From Mucidula mucida (lineage: Eukaryota > Basidiomycota > Agaricomycetes > Agaricales > Physalacriaceae), in NCBI GenBank assembly GCA_015501055.1, contig JADNYV010000280.1:1-45135 (forward strand): a stretch of 45,135 nt of DNA. Reading direction: 5' to 3'. The position numbers and the translations under genes were made by a program. The notes beneath the pieces are model-generated. The model saw only the letters and a program-made list of their open reading frames with translations, was not told where the DNA came from and did no database searches. Below are positions 9,168-18,639 of this stretch, in pieces (position 1 is the first letter of the stretch; each line of letters opens with the position of its first letter).

Positions 9168-10207
9168 AATTTTGAGTGCCTCAAATACAGCTTGGCACTT
9201 AGGTGTCCATGCCCAGGTCTCGCTCTTCTTGGTGAGGTCAAAAAGCGGACGGGCAATCTTGGAGAAACCTTGGATGAACCAGCAATAGAAGTTCCCAAAG
9301 CCAAGGAAGGACTGAACGTTCTTGACGTCTCAAGATTCTGGCCATTGTACAACACCGGCAACCTTGACGGGGTCCATGCAAAGTGCATTTGTGAGAGATG
9401 ATAAGTCCCAAGAATTCAATTAACTCAGCTTTAAAGATACATTTCTCTGGCTTGGCATAGAGATTGTGCTCTTGAAGCCGCTGTAAGACCATATTTTGGT
9501 GTTTCTTAAGTGTCTTTGTAAATATTAGGATGTTGTTTATATATACCACAACCTTTCTTAATTAATAAGGTCCTTAAGAATGGTGTTCATCATTGCTTAA
9601 AATACGGCAGGGGAATTTATAAGACCAAAGAACATTATCATAGGTTCAAATAGGCCATAATTTGTCTTGAACACACCTTTCCACTTGTTTCCCTCTTTAA
9701 TCCAAACATTATTGTAGCCCCAGTGCAAGTCAATTTTGGAGAAGATCCTTACACCCTTAAGCTTGTTGATAAGATCAGGTATAAGCAGAAGGGGGTACTG
9801 ATTCTTAATGGTTCCCTTGTTGAGCTTGCGGTAGTCCTAAACAAGGCGTAGCTTTTTGTCTTTCTTTTTAACAAAGAAGAAGGGACTTATTATAGGGGAT
9901 TTAGATGGGCAGATATACCCTTTGGCCAAGTTCTTATCCAGGAATACATCAAGTTCAACTTGTTCAATGGGCAACAGAGGGTAGGTCTTGCATGGTTTGG
10001 GTTCAAATTTGGGAGTAAGGTTAATAGTGTGATCTCAGGAGGTGTGTGCGGGGAGACATTTAGATAGGCATAGTAAGGTGCTGGGATTTGCAAAGATAGG
10101 GGGCAGATGTTGGCTGGTTTTTTGTTTTCTTCTGCAAGTTGCTGAGCCTTTGTAAACCCTAAGTAGATGTGAACAGAGGGATTGTCTGAAGGATTTGGAT
10201 TTTGCAC
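9143..10207 (-). pseudogene. Element B reverse transcriptase
   Basis: Minus-strand pieces include the RT start (about 10060-9890: the LPEHTPWDH-like region, then a [14 protein letters not shown] stretch in shifted frames), the FGLINSPAVF-like segment (about 9640-9600), the active-site strand VVYINNILIF at 9549-9520 and the thumb (AKPEKCIFKAELIEFLGLII). The YIDD active site has become YINN (AAC AAC at 9532-9537), abolishing both metal-binding aspartates. A frameshift near 9385 splits the RT end into two frames, and stop codons occur in the palm region. Confidence 0.75.
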
Positions 10208-10225
10208 CAGGCGAGGATAATCATC

Positions 10226-10737
10226 CTAGAAAACTTGCTTAAACATCTGCTCTTCCAACTCCCTTGGTACCTCTTCTTCCTCCTCTTTGTCTTTGGTAAA
10301 TAGAACAATGGGGACTTGTAGCTGATTGGAACTTTGCATGTGGGCTAAGCACCTACTCCCTACGGTTTGCTGGACGGGGACCAGTTGGAGATTACCTTGC
10401 TGATCCTTCCACTGGTCCTTGTAGTTTTTATGCCAGAGCCAAGGATTGTAAGGTTCTGCAGAGGTGTCAGCTGGAACTGGAGTGGATTTGGTGTGTGCAC
10501 GCACATTAGTTACAGAAGAATTCTTGAGAATGCAAGTTTTTGGACATTGGTTAAAATCAACCTGGGTGCTGGTCCAGTTAATAGAGGGATTGTGCTTATC
10601 CAGTCAGTCTGTTCTCAGAATGATGTTGTGATCCCCAATATCTGTAATGTAAAGCTCTATGAGCTCCTTATAGTAAAACTAGCCATCTCAGCTATAGATG
10701 CGGACATGTTGGATGGTGTAGTATTGTCCTTTGAATA
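10226..10737 (-). pseudogene. Element B protease and linker region
   Basis: In minus-strand frames with several stops, this resembles the retropepsin tail of fungal Gypsy elements (IGDHNIILRTDWISTINPSI, then NWTSTQVDFNQCPKTC) followed by a polar linker rich in Glu (KDKEEEEEVPRELEEQMFKQ). The catalytic Asp region would lie upstream, near the junction with the mariner-type element at 10738, and is not recognisable. The assignment rests on order (between Gag and RT) and the NIILxxDWI-type motif. Confidence 0.55.
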
Positions 10738-11345
10738 CAGTTTTCCACTGGCCAATGAGACAACTAAATAAAATTACTTCATAGATTCATTTACCTTACT
10801 TTGTGCAGGACTTTTAGGAGGCAAAATTGTTCATTGATGTACTGAACAAGTGTTCACAATGTGAGGAGTATTATCAGAGAGGAGGATAGCATTGCAAACA
10901 CCAATCATTTTGAAAATGCCTTATTGACCTTAAAAGCTTATTTGAGACACCCCCGGATTAAAGTGATATGGCATGTTCAGTACCCAACTATCATGGCTGA
11001 GACAACAGTTTTTACTCTTAAGCAAGCAATTAGTCACTATTCCAGCACTTTTCAATGAAGAATGGAAGCAAGAGGCCATGTAAGAGCCAAGATTTACATT
11101 GCAGTAAGCTGATATCGGTTACACCTTCCTAAGATAGACAGAAATTTTGAAGTGTCTCATTTTGACCGATATTCCTCAATTCTGCTTGCTCTAAGATCTT
11201 CTCTGTTACCAAAACATGCTGGCATTTAAGTATATATCAATAAACATCTGTTTTCTACCATGTTTATGTGTAGCTACATTTATTAGTCAGTGCTGGGGCC
11301 TCTGTCTCATTAGCTGATGGTGTCTCATTGGCCAGTGGAATACTG
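10738..11345. mobile_element. 608-bp Tc1/mariner-type element inside element B
   Basis: Terminal inverted repeats of about 25 bp differ at one base (CAGTTTTCCACTGGCCAATG on the left; CAGTATTCCACTGGCCAATG as the complement of the right) and are flanked by TA on both sides (10736-10737 and 11346-11347). CAGT ends with a TA duplication are typical of Tc1/mariner/pogo-like elements. TGTCTCATT recurs near the right end (11154, 11303 and 11321), possibly a transposase-binding repeat. The interior has a 65-residue open frame (10861-11058, plus) with no transposase motifs, so the element is non-autonomous. It separates the protease from Gag of element B. Confidence 0.85.
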
Positions 11346-12900
11346 TACACCATCACCTGCTCTTTTGCATCTCCCTGCAACATCCAAAGGAGATTGGCCA
11401 CCGCACTGATCTGCTAGACGGTGTCAACCTGGGTTGATGTAGAAGTATCGGACATGGAGGTGAATGGGGCACGGCACAATAACCTCAGTAGTGCAAACAT
11501 TTTGGCCAGGGATAGAGCTATGTGTGGGGCAGTTATGGGACATATGGCCGGTCTGGCAGCATTTGAAGCAGGCCCCACAATGACGAAGGATTTCTTGTTC
11601 AAAGGCAGTCAGTCTCAAAAGAGTGGGAGGGTGTAATTGTGCATCTGAGCATCTAGACACGTCCACATTTACGGGGACTCCCATGTCAGGGACCGGAGTA
11701 CAGATAGCTGGAGTAGGCCGGGGCACCAATGTCAAAGTTGTACCCCAGCCATCAGAACGCCAAATGGCCTTCTTGTGTTGTTGTGCCCTCCACATGTTCT
11801 GCATCACAACTGCATGTTGCTTGTAGTCCGCAAGGTTGGTGGGAATGAGGAACAAGGTGAAGATGTGATTAACCAGGCTTGGATTGAGACCCTTTTTGAA
11901 GTAGTGAAGCAAGGAGATCTTGTCAAAACCGGACTCGTCAGCGTGGGTATCAAATGTAGTGATGAACTTATCAAGGTCTGTCAGCTCTCCTGTCATGCAG
12001 ATAGTTTCCACCATCTAACAAGCAGTGGTAATGGGGTCTAGAGCGGCAAAGTCCAACGTAAACTAATTAATAACAGCATCCATGGTGGTCCATCACTTAT
12101 TAGTGGTAGCGATAGTGCTATTTGCCTAATCAACATTGTACTCCTTCATGTGCCTTTCTGCCCATTTGCCTGTAATGAGACCCTTGACGTAGCTGAGGAA
12201 TAACAAGACCTGTTCTTCACCGGTGGTATGACGGGCCTTGTTGAGGCGGAAGTGATTGCAGAAGTGCGCGAGCCAGGTGCTAGATGTGGCATGTTTGCCA
12301 TGGTAGTTGTTAAGCTTGGCACCACATTCAAAGGTGTTGAACATGGCAGGAATAGGAGCGGGGAGATTAGACTAGGGTGAATTAGGGGGAGATGGCAAAG
12401 GTGATGGGGCATTGAGATCAGGTGGATTAAGGCCGAGATCGATAGGGATTGGCGAGGCAGGATTGGAAACTGGGGTATGAGGTTCAGAGACCAAGGATAA
12501 TATAGGAGATATGGGGGCAGGTTTCTGGGTTTGAACCAGTTCTGGGAACGGCGGGGGTAGTGAGTGAGTGACTGGTACTGGTTGTAATGACGACTCAGCT
12601 CTTTGTGCGTGATCTTTGCAACTTTGCTCTAAGCAATGTTGGGCACTGGCAAAGTCTTCTGAGTTGAGGTAGACTTTTTTACCGTTTCCTGTAAGAATGT
12701 ACCAGGATTTCTCAATGTTGTTGAAGTAGGTTGTGTCCCAATCACTGGCAAGGTTAATGATCTAGTGGTTTTTGTTGGTTTTGTTAAAGATAACACCGAG
12801 AGGAAGCAAGGGTGGCTGAGCATTAGCAAAAAAGCGCGCAATAGTGAAGGCTTGTTGGTGTGTGGGCAAAGCTCATGTGGGAACTGGCAACATTGAACCT
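11346..12900 (-). pseudogene. Element B Gag with CCHC zinc knuckle
   Basis: The minus-strand frame 12014-11424 holds a Gag tail with ELTDLDKFITTFDTHADESG and a zinc knuckle CFKCCQTGHMSHNC (CX2CX4HX4C). Upstream, frames between 12344 and 12126 and near 12840-12630 give capsid-like fragments (GAKLNNYHGKHATSSTWLAH; NLASDWDTTYFNNIEKSWYI in one frame), separated by stops and frame changes. Overall this is a non-functional Gag. The 5' end of element B should lie to the right, but no LTR was recognised. Confidence 0.7.
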
Positions 12901-14386
12901 GTATAGCCTAAGGCAGCACTTTGAAGTTAAGTTCTTCGGTAGTTAATGTACAAGAAGGTGGTGTATCTTTTTAATGTAAGTGAGTAGCTTGGGGAGCAAG
13001 GTCTAGTCTGGGTTTGACTGATTGGTTGGCGGGCATGCACAAGCAACACGGCAAGGTGGGTGTAGAGGAGCTCGTTAAAGTATTAAGGACAGAGTCCGGC
13101 ATAAACCAAACAACTACCCAAGTTGCACAAAGACGGGAGGACAATGAAGAAGAGAGGCAGAGATAATAATAGGATGAAGTAGGAGCAGGTCAGGCTTAAT
13201 ACAGTGCAGGGAGCTACCAAATAGTATAGAAACAAAGTTGACGAACTGAGGAATCTATCTAGAAAGGCCATGTATATATATAAAGAGTCTGTGGCTGTGT
13301 AAACAATAGAATGGCTCAAAGTTGAATAAAAGGTAGTGTGGATCGTGTCATAGGGTAATGGATAGGTGACAGGCTATGCTGATGAACTATACATGGATTA
13401 GGCCTGGGCTAAGGCAGTGTGGACTGGACCCGGAGCATGTAATATGTGATGATACATGAGTGTGGTGTTGACACAATGATAAAATGAACCGGGGAGGGGC
13501 AACAGAATAGAAGCAATTTGTGACAATTACAGTATTAGTGGACACAGTGCTCAAGTCATGCACATTTCAGTGTAAGCTCTAATCTGCAACAATTGGAGTA
13601 GCAATCTGTGAAACATCAGTATATCAGTAGGAAAATATGCTAAATAGAATATAAAGGTGAAAAAAGGTTGTAAAGGCTATTACTAATTATAATTACAGTG
13701 TATAAAATGCAAGTGGCTTAAATGTATTTGAGCCTTGACAAGTTGCTTGACATCTATACTTGTGCATGTGATAGCTCAGGCTTTTACTGCACTGTCTTGA
13801 GTAATCTTAATCTTGAGCCCAACATTCAAGAAAAGTTTGCTAAAAAAATAATGTTGATAAGTAAAGAGATATTAGATATTTGAAAAAACTTGCACATATA
13901 ATAGAGTACACTTTTAAAAGAGAAACAATGATTTAGAAGATAGAAAACACTTACCAGCTATAAAAAGGTATAGGAAAATAGATTCTAGAGCTTTACATAG
14001 ATAAAGATGAGAGATGATCAAAGTAAGAGGAAGAGTGGCATATTTGATTGCATCAGGCTTGAATACTGTGACTGTAACACTTTCCCACAGTCCTTAAATA
14101 GGTTCTATGTAAAGGTCCTTCAATGTTATCTATAGTAATTTGCATTACAGAGTCTAGCAATGTGTATTTAGATTCTTCTTATAGTTTAATTCAACACTGG
14201 AGACTCAAGCCCCACTGAAGTCCAATCAGGATAAGTCTTTCAATAATAGATAAAATAAAATGATCAAAAACACAATAGATGGCTCTGTGAAGGACACATG
14301 AACTATAGTTTTACACATGAACATCTACAAGGCTGACTTCAGTCAGTTTAAGTTGATGTTCTTCACGGGTAGACTCAAAGACCGTT
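12901..14386. other. AT-rich intergenic stretch to the right of element B
   Basis: About 1.5 kb without a supported gene. Only short random frames occur. Base composition drops to AT-rich with poly-A and poly-T runs (for example 13840-13920). A TATATATATAAAG run lies at about 13270. It may contain the degraded 5' LTR of element B, but with no second copy in the window I cannot delimit one. Confidence 0.5.
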
Positions 14387-15179
14387 CTACACCTGTTTAC
14401 GAAGTAATAATCCAACTCCCAATGCACCACCAGCTGTGTTCAAAAGGATAGCCCAGTTGACCACTGCAAACGGCTCCGCATTAGGACCTTCCAACATTGG
14501 CCGTCCGAGCTGAGCTACAATCAGCGCAATCTCACCGCGCGCAACCATGGCAATACCCAACAGTAACACAGACTGCCAGGACGTCAACAACTTCAGCGAA
14601 ACAGTGTCATTGTCCGCTCCTTCTTCCATCCTATTCATTCGACGCCCGAACCATGAGGATAACAACACCTATTATGGATCATTTAGAATTTGAGAAAACA
14701 AGATGATTTCTTTACGTACCTGTCCTCGTTTGCTTGAGTTCTGGACTGAGGAGCGAAAGAGTCGTTCCGAGAGATGTGGAACACAGCGCCGCTCCGGCTG
14801 TAAACCCTTGCAGTGCGGAATACTTGTATCCGACTGTAAGGAGCAGCATCGACAAGCCAATAGGTAGGACAATACCGGTGAATGCCGCGGTCATAGATAG
14901 GTAGATGTTCCTGTGCAGCAGCGTCATGTCCGTGGTCAGACCAGCCTCGAATACGATGAGGAGGAGACCAATGCAACCCAAAACCAGAAATGTCTCCTGC
15001 CCACCCAAGGGTATGATGTTCGCAGCCTCTGGGCCATATATAATGCCGACAACGATAGAGCCGAGTAGCCCTGCTTTGAGCAGATTGTTGGCAAGTTCTT
15101 CCGCAACGTTGAGAATGAAGATGAATGAGGCCAAGGTGAGAAGAAGGGGAATTTCAGGTATGTCGTAAGAAAACGCCAT
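14387..15179 (-). pseudogene. Na+/H+ antiporter (CPA family) relic with internal deletion
   Basis: Exon 1 (15179 to about 14717) encodes five or six membrane helices of a cation/proton antiporter: signature stretches GLLGSIVVGIIYGPEAANII, ETFLVLGCIGLLLIVFEAGL and CSTSLGTTLSLLSPELKQTR. A GTACGT donor follows, and an acceptor at about 14670 resumes with GVVILM, the expected continuation (RTGVVLM..LLDD). Six codons later the reading breaks. The rest of the gene is in another frame and is the C-terminal end (VARGEIALIVAQL, then a GGALGVGLLLR tail). The central segment, including the ion-binding Asp pair region, about 150 residues or more in relatives, is missing. I infer an internal deletion with frameshift, so a pseudogene, unless the deletion is an assembly collapse. 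Confidence 0.75.
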
Positions 15180-15310
15180 TTTTGTACTTGTGGGACGGGG
15201 AAGACTCCATGAAATGAGGAATTAGCGGGCAGGCAATGCGTCGATGGTGGTGGTTAAAAGGAAACCTCAGTTAGGTACTTTGGCTATCTCATTCGTCCAT
15301 CATCATCATC
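15180..15310. promoter_or_regulatory. Divergent promoter between antiporter relic and M20 peptidase
   Basis: Only 131 bp separate two divergently read start codons. A (CAT)n run of five repeats (about 15297-15311) abuts the peptidase ATG. No TATA box is evident. Both genes must share this short region, including their 5' UTRs. Confidence 0.5.
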
Positions 15311-17066
15311 ATGCCTGCTCCCCCGGAATTCCTCAAGTTCATCGACGACAACGCAGAGGCTTTCATAAAACGCTTGGCCGAAGCAGTAGCGATACCAAGG
15401 TTCGTGCTTTTCGCTGTCCGCGATGCGCAGCGGTAATTGAAGATGGGGAGAACAGTGTCAGCGGTGATGCCCAGCGCCGAGATGATGTCTTCAGGATGGC
15501 CCACTGGTTGGAAAACCAGCTCAAGTCGTACGGCGTCGAGACGCAGCTGTCTGATCTTGGGAAGCACGTTATGGATGGGCAACAACTCCCACTACCGCCA
15601 GCTATCCTAGGCAAGATCGGCAACGATCCCGCCAAGAAGACAGTCCTCATCTACGGTCACTTTGACGTGCAGCCTGTGTGTATTCATAGCTGCTTTATCT
15701 GCTCATTTGATACGATTTGCTTTTATGCAGGCCAACTTTTCCGATGGATGGTCCACAGAACCCTTCGAGCTGACTGTCAGTCCCAATGGCCAACTATTCG
15801 GACGCGGCTCTACAGATGACAAGGGGCCGATTCTTGGCTGGCTCAATGTCTTACAATGGCATTCGGAGAATAAGAAAGAGCTCCCAGTCAACATCAAGTT
15901 CTGCTTTGAGGGTATGGAAGAGAGCGGCAGTGAGGGACTTGACGAACTCGTCGAGAAGGAGGCCAAGAAAGGTGGTTGGTTTGAAGATGTCGACTGTGTT
16001 TGCATTGTAAGTTTGACGCGTCTCTTTCGTTTTCTTTCAACTGATGAACCTCCGCTCAACAGTCCGACAACTACTGGCTCAACACTCGTACGCCCGTCCT
16101 TACCTACGGATTGCGCGGGATATCCTACTTCAAGATCAACGTAACCGGACCAGGCTGGGATCTGCACTCCGGCGTGTTCGGCCGCACTATCCACGAACCC
16201 ATGACAGATCTCGTGTTGCTCATGTCGAAACTCGTTGATGTTAAAGGAAACATCCTCATTCCTGGAGTAGATGAAATGGTAGCCAGTGCTCTTGACGAAG
16301 AACGCGCGGTCTACGAGAGACTTGACTATGCCATCGAAGATATTGAGACTGCTGCTGGTGGCAAGATAGCGCTTTCGTCAAACAAAATCGACGTTCTCAT
16401 GGGTCGTATGCGCTCACCAAGTCTATCACTTCACGGTATCGAAGGGGCTTTCTACGGCGCCGGAGCGAAGACTGTTATCCCTGCCAAGGTTGCTGGCAAG
16501 TTTAGTATCCGGTATGTCTGCTTGTTTCAACACAACTACCGTACTTCTCATATATGTAGACTTGTTCCTCCTCAGACGCCCGATAATATCCGGCCCCTCG
16601 TCACAGCATACCTTGAGTCTGAGTTCGCCAAGCTGGGCAGCAAGAGTACGATGACTATTGAGGAGGTGCACGGAGGACGGCCATGGTTAGCAGACATGAA
16701 CCACTGGAATTTTGAGGCCGCCAAAGAGGCTACACGCCAGATCTACAAGGTAGAACCCGATATGACTCGCGAAGGCGGTTCTATTCCGGTGACCTTGACG
16801 TTTGCGGAAGCCATTGGCGCCAACGTTGTACTCCTGCCAATGGGGAGAGGTGATGACGGTGCTCAGTATGTTTATCCCCGATTTTACGACTGCGCGGAAT
16901 TAACGTGACGTTTTCAGCTCAACGAATGAGAAACTTGATAGATCCAACTTCATTGAAGGGGTGAGTCTCCATTTCTCTCGCGGCGTCACATTTGTTGACG
17001 GGCGACTAGTCGAAACTCCTGGGAACGTATTTATATGAGTTGGGAGCTATTGCTGGCAAGAAGTAG
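15311..17066 (+). CDS. DUG1: M20 metallopeptidase (CNDP/Dug1-type Cys-Gly dipeptidase)
   Basis: Seven exons (15311-15399, 15456-15675, 15731-16006, 16063-16511, 16560-16865, 16918-16960, 17010-17066) total 1440 nt and give a 479-residue protein, the usual length for cytosolic non-specific dipeptidases. All introns are GT-AG, 48-56 nt. Metal-site motifs are intact: YGHFDVQP (first His/Asp), [10 protein letters not shown] (bridging Asp), [11 protein letters not shown] (catalytic Glu pair) and GAHSTNEK (C-terminal His). [12 protein letters not shown] marks the dimerisation/lid domain. Family members hydrolyse Cys-Gly and other dipeptides in glutathione turnover, with two Zn2+ or Mn2+ ions, in the cytosol. 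Every junction restores conserved sequence, so this is one of the safest models here. Its start abuts the CAT repeat. Confidence 0.95.
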
Positions 17067-17262
17067 TCGGACATTTAGGCTAAAGCACAGTTGTTGTATG
17101 TAACTCACAAATGTAACGTTGGTTCACGAAATGCGTAACAGGTTCCATTCCAACTCTGTATCTTGATAGCCTAGTTATTTGATCAAACGCTTCTTTACAT
17201 CGCACACCATATGCACTTCTCTAAAGAAAATCCATCATGCCTCTAAACGTACACCTGTAAAT
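17067..17262. other. Convergent 3' intergenic region
   Basis: 196 bp between the stop codons of the convergent M20 peptidase and PNP genes. It holds only AT-rich UTR-like sequence, with no further coding signal. Confidence 0.5.
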
Positions 17263-18450
17263 CTACGAAGGCTTGAGCATATCTACAATCCGTTCCACTA
17301 GCTCCTTCATCAATTTGCCTTTCTGCACACCTATTTCCAGTACTTCAGCATGCGAAACGACATTTTCTATGGGCAGCTCTACGGGATTGCCAGCCAGCTA
17401 TAGCGAATGATCAGTCTCGTCACTTCGCGTCAGAAAGAACCGCACCTCCGCAGCGACTTCCTCCTTGATACTGCGATACTTTTCTGGAATAACCACAGCG
17501 TTTGTAACGAGACTGAGGACCATGACATTCATGCCCTCGTGCTTGCTGTAACGACCTCCGGAACCGTGCTCATTCCGACGACATCTGCACCGATGCTACG
17601 CAAGAATCGGCCTTCCGCGGGGCTCTCGTATGTAGGTCCGCTGACCCAGGCGTACACGCCTTCCGCGAGCTCATCGGATTGTAGCCCAAGCTGATGGGCG
17701 GCGAGGAAGGCAAGTCGTCGAAGCGTAGGCGAATACGCATCCGAGACGGCTATGAAGCGCGGATATTCTGGAGATATTAAGGGGCCCAGAAGGGGATTCA
17801 TGCCAGTTAGGTTGGGAAGTGCAAGGTGATCTTGGATAACGACAACTACGGAAGCGTGGGCAATGCGGTTTGGCGAACGATAGAAGTACTCACTAGTTCC
17901 GACAGCAAGTTTAGGATTGAGCCCGCCAGCTGCGTTGGTCACTATAAGGAAAATATATCATCAACCTTTCATGAACGCGACGAACTTGCTCACCGATCAG
18001 ATCTTGTACGCCCAATTTAGCCATGACGCGAACTGGGTAGACCACTGTTGCTAGTTTATGACCTTCGTATGGATGGAACTGTCTGATTGCTTGTCACGTA
18101 TTGTTGCAGAAACTGAGGCTTGAACGGACTCTTCCAAGCATGGCGACGACGGGCGTGCCCTCCCCTGATCCCATTATCCCAAACGCTAATGCGCTCTTGT
18201 GTCCGGGAACTATACCACATCGATGAGATAAGATACTCGTGCCGATACGGTACTGCTGCGTACCGCTGCTCTGAGCAAATCCCGGAATGGTCTCGTATGG
18301 GACGAGAACGACATCGCGAAGAGCCTCTACTAGACCACCAAGACCCGATCCACAGATGATGCCGACGCGAGGCTTGCGCAGTTTCTCCGGTAGTAGTCTA
18401 TGAAGGACGTTGATTGAGGCCAGGAAGGGTACTGGTTGGTCGAGCAGCAT
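17263..18450 (-). CDS. PNP1: Purine nucleoside phosphorylase, with a 1-nt frameshift
   Basis: Five exons on the minus strand: 18450-18130, 18078-17994, 17941-17894, 17845-17446, 17397-17263. The protein begins [20 protein letters not shown] and carries the PNP phosphate loop [45 protein letters not shown] and [14 protein letters not shown]. PNPs phosphorolyse inosine and guanosine for purine salvage. At 17543-17544 the frame breaks: a stop follows EVVTASTRA, but one base further on the conserved [15 protein letters not shown] resumes and continues through the last intron to LKPS-stop. Exon lengths sum to 989, one short of 990, so one base is missing, probably from an A run (AAA to AA). Either an assembly error or a real frameshift that removes the last third; otherwise a normal 329-residue enzyme. 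Confidence 0.88.
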
Positions 18451-18639
18451 GATGGCGACTAGGAGACCGCTTCAGGGACGTGCGTCGTGAAGGATAGTCA
18501 CGGGTTTTTTTGTTCTTGGATCTTGCTCCGATTAGTGGCATTGCGCGCTCTAAGAACGTTGTCTTTTTGGTATGTTCAGCAGCGTTATTTGGTTCTATAC
18601 TAAGATGATGCAGAATCTTACAGAGCCATAGGCACTCAA

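Larger units (their letters stand above)
7261..12900 (-). mobile_element. Truncated, nested Ty3/Gypsy relic, element B
   Basis: Read on the minus strand this is a second Gypsy element, clearly different in sequence from A: Gag with a CCHC knuckle (about 12900-11350), protease (about 10740-10230), RT (10207-9238), RNase H (9167-8784) and integrase (8477-8167 and 7507-7261). The 3' part (rest of integrase, any chromodomain and the LTR) is missing, cut off at the boundary with element A. No LTR could be identified on the right side. Two DNA transposons interrupt it (7516-8166 and 10738-11345). Frames are broken in every domain. The right limit near 12900 is approximate, set by the last Gag-like coding. 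Confidence 0.8.

Noticed and set aside
13081..13600. Possible 5' LTR of element B with a TATATATATAAAG run
   Set aside because: There is no second copy in the window, no matching primer-binding site and no defined ends.
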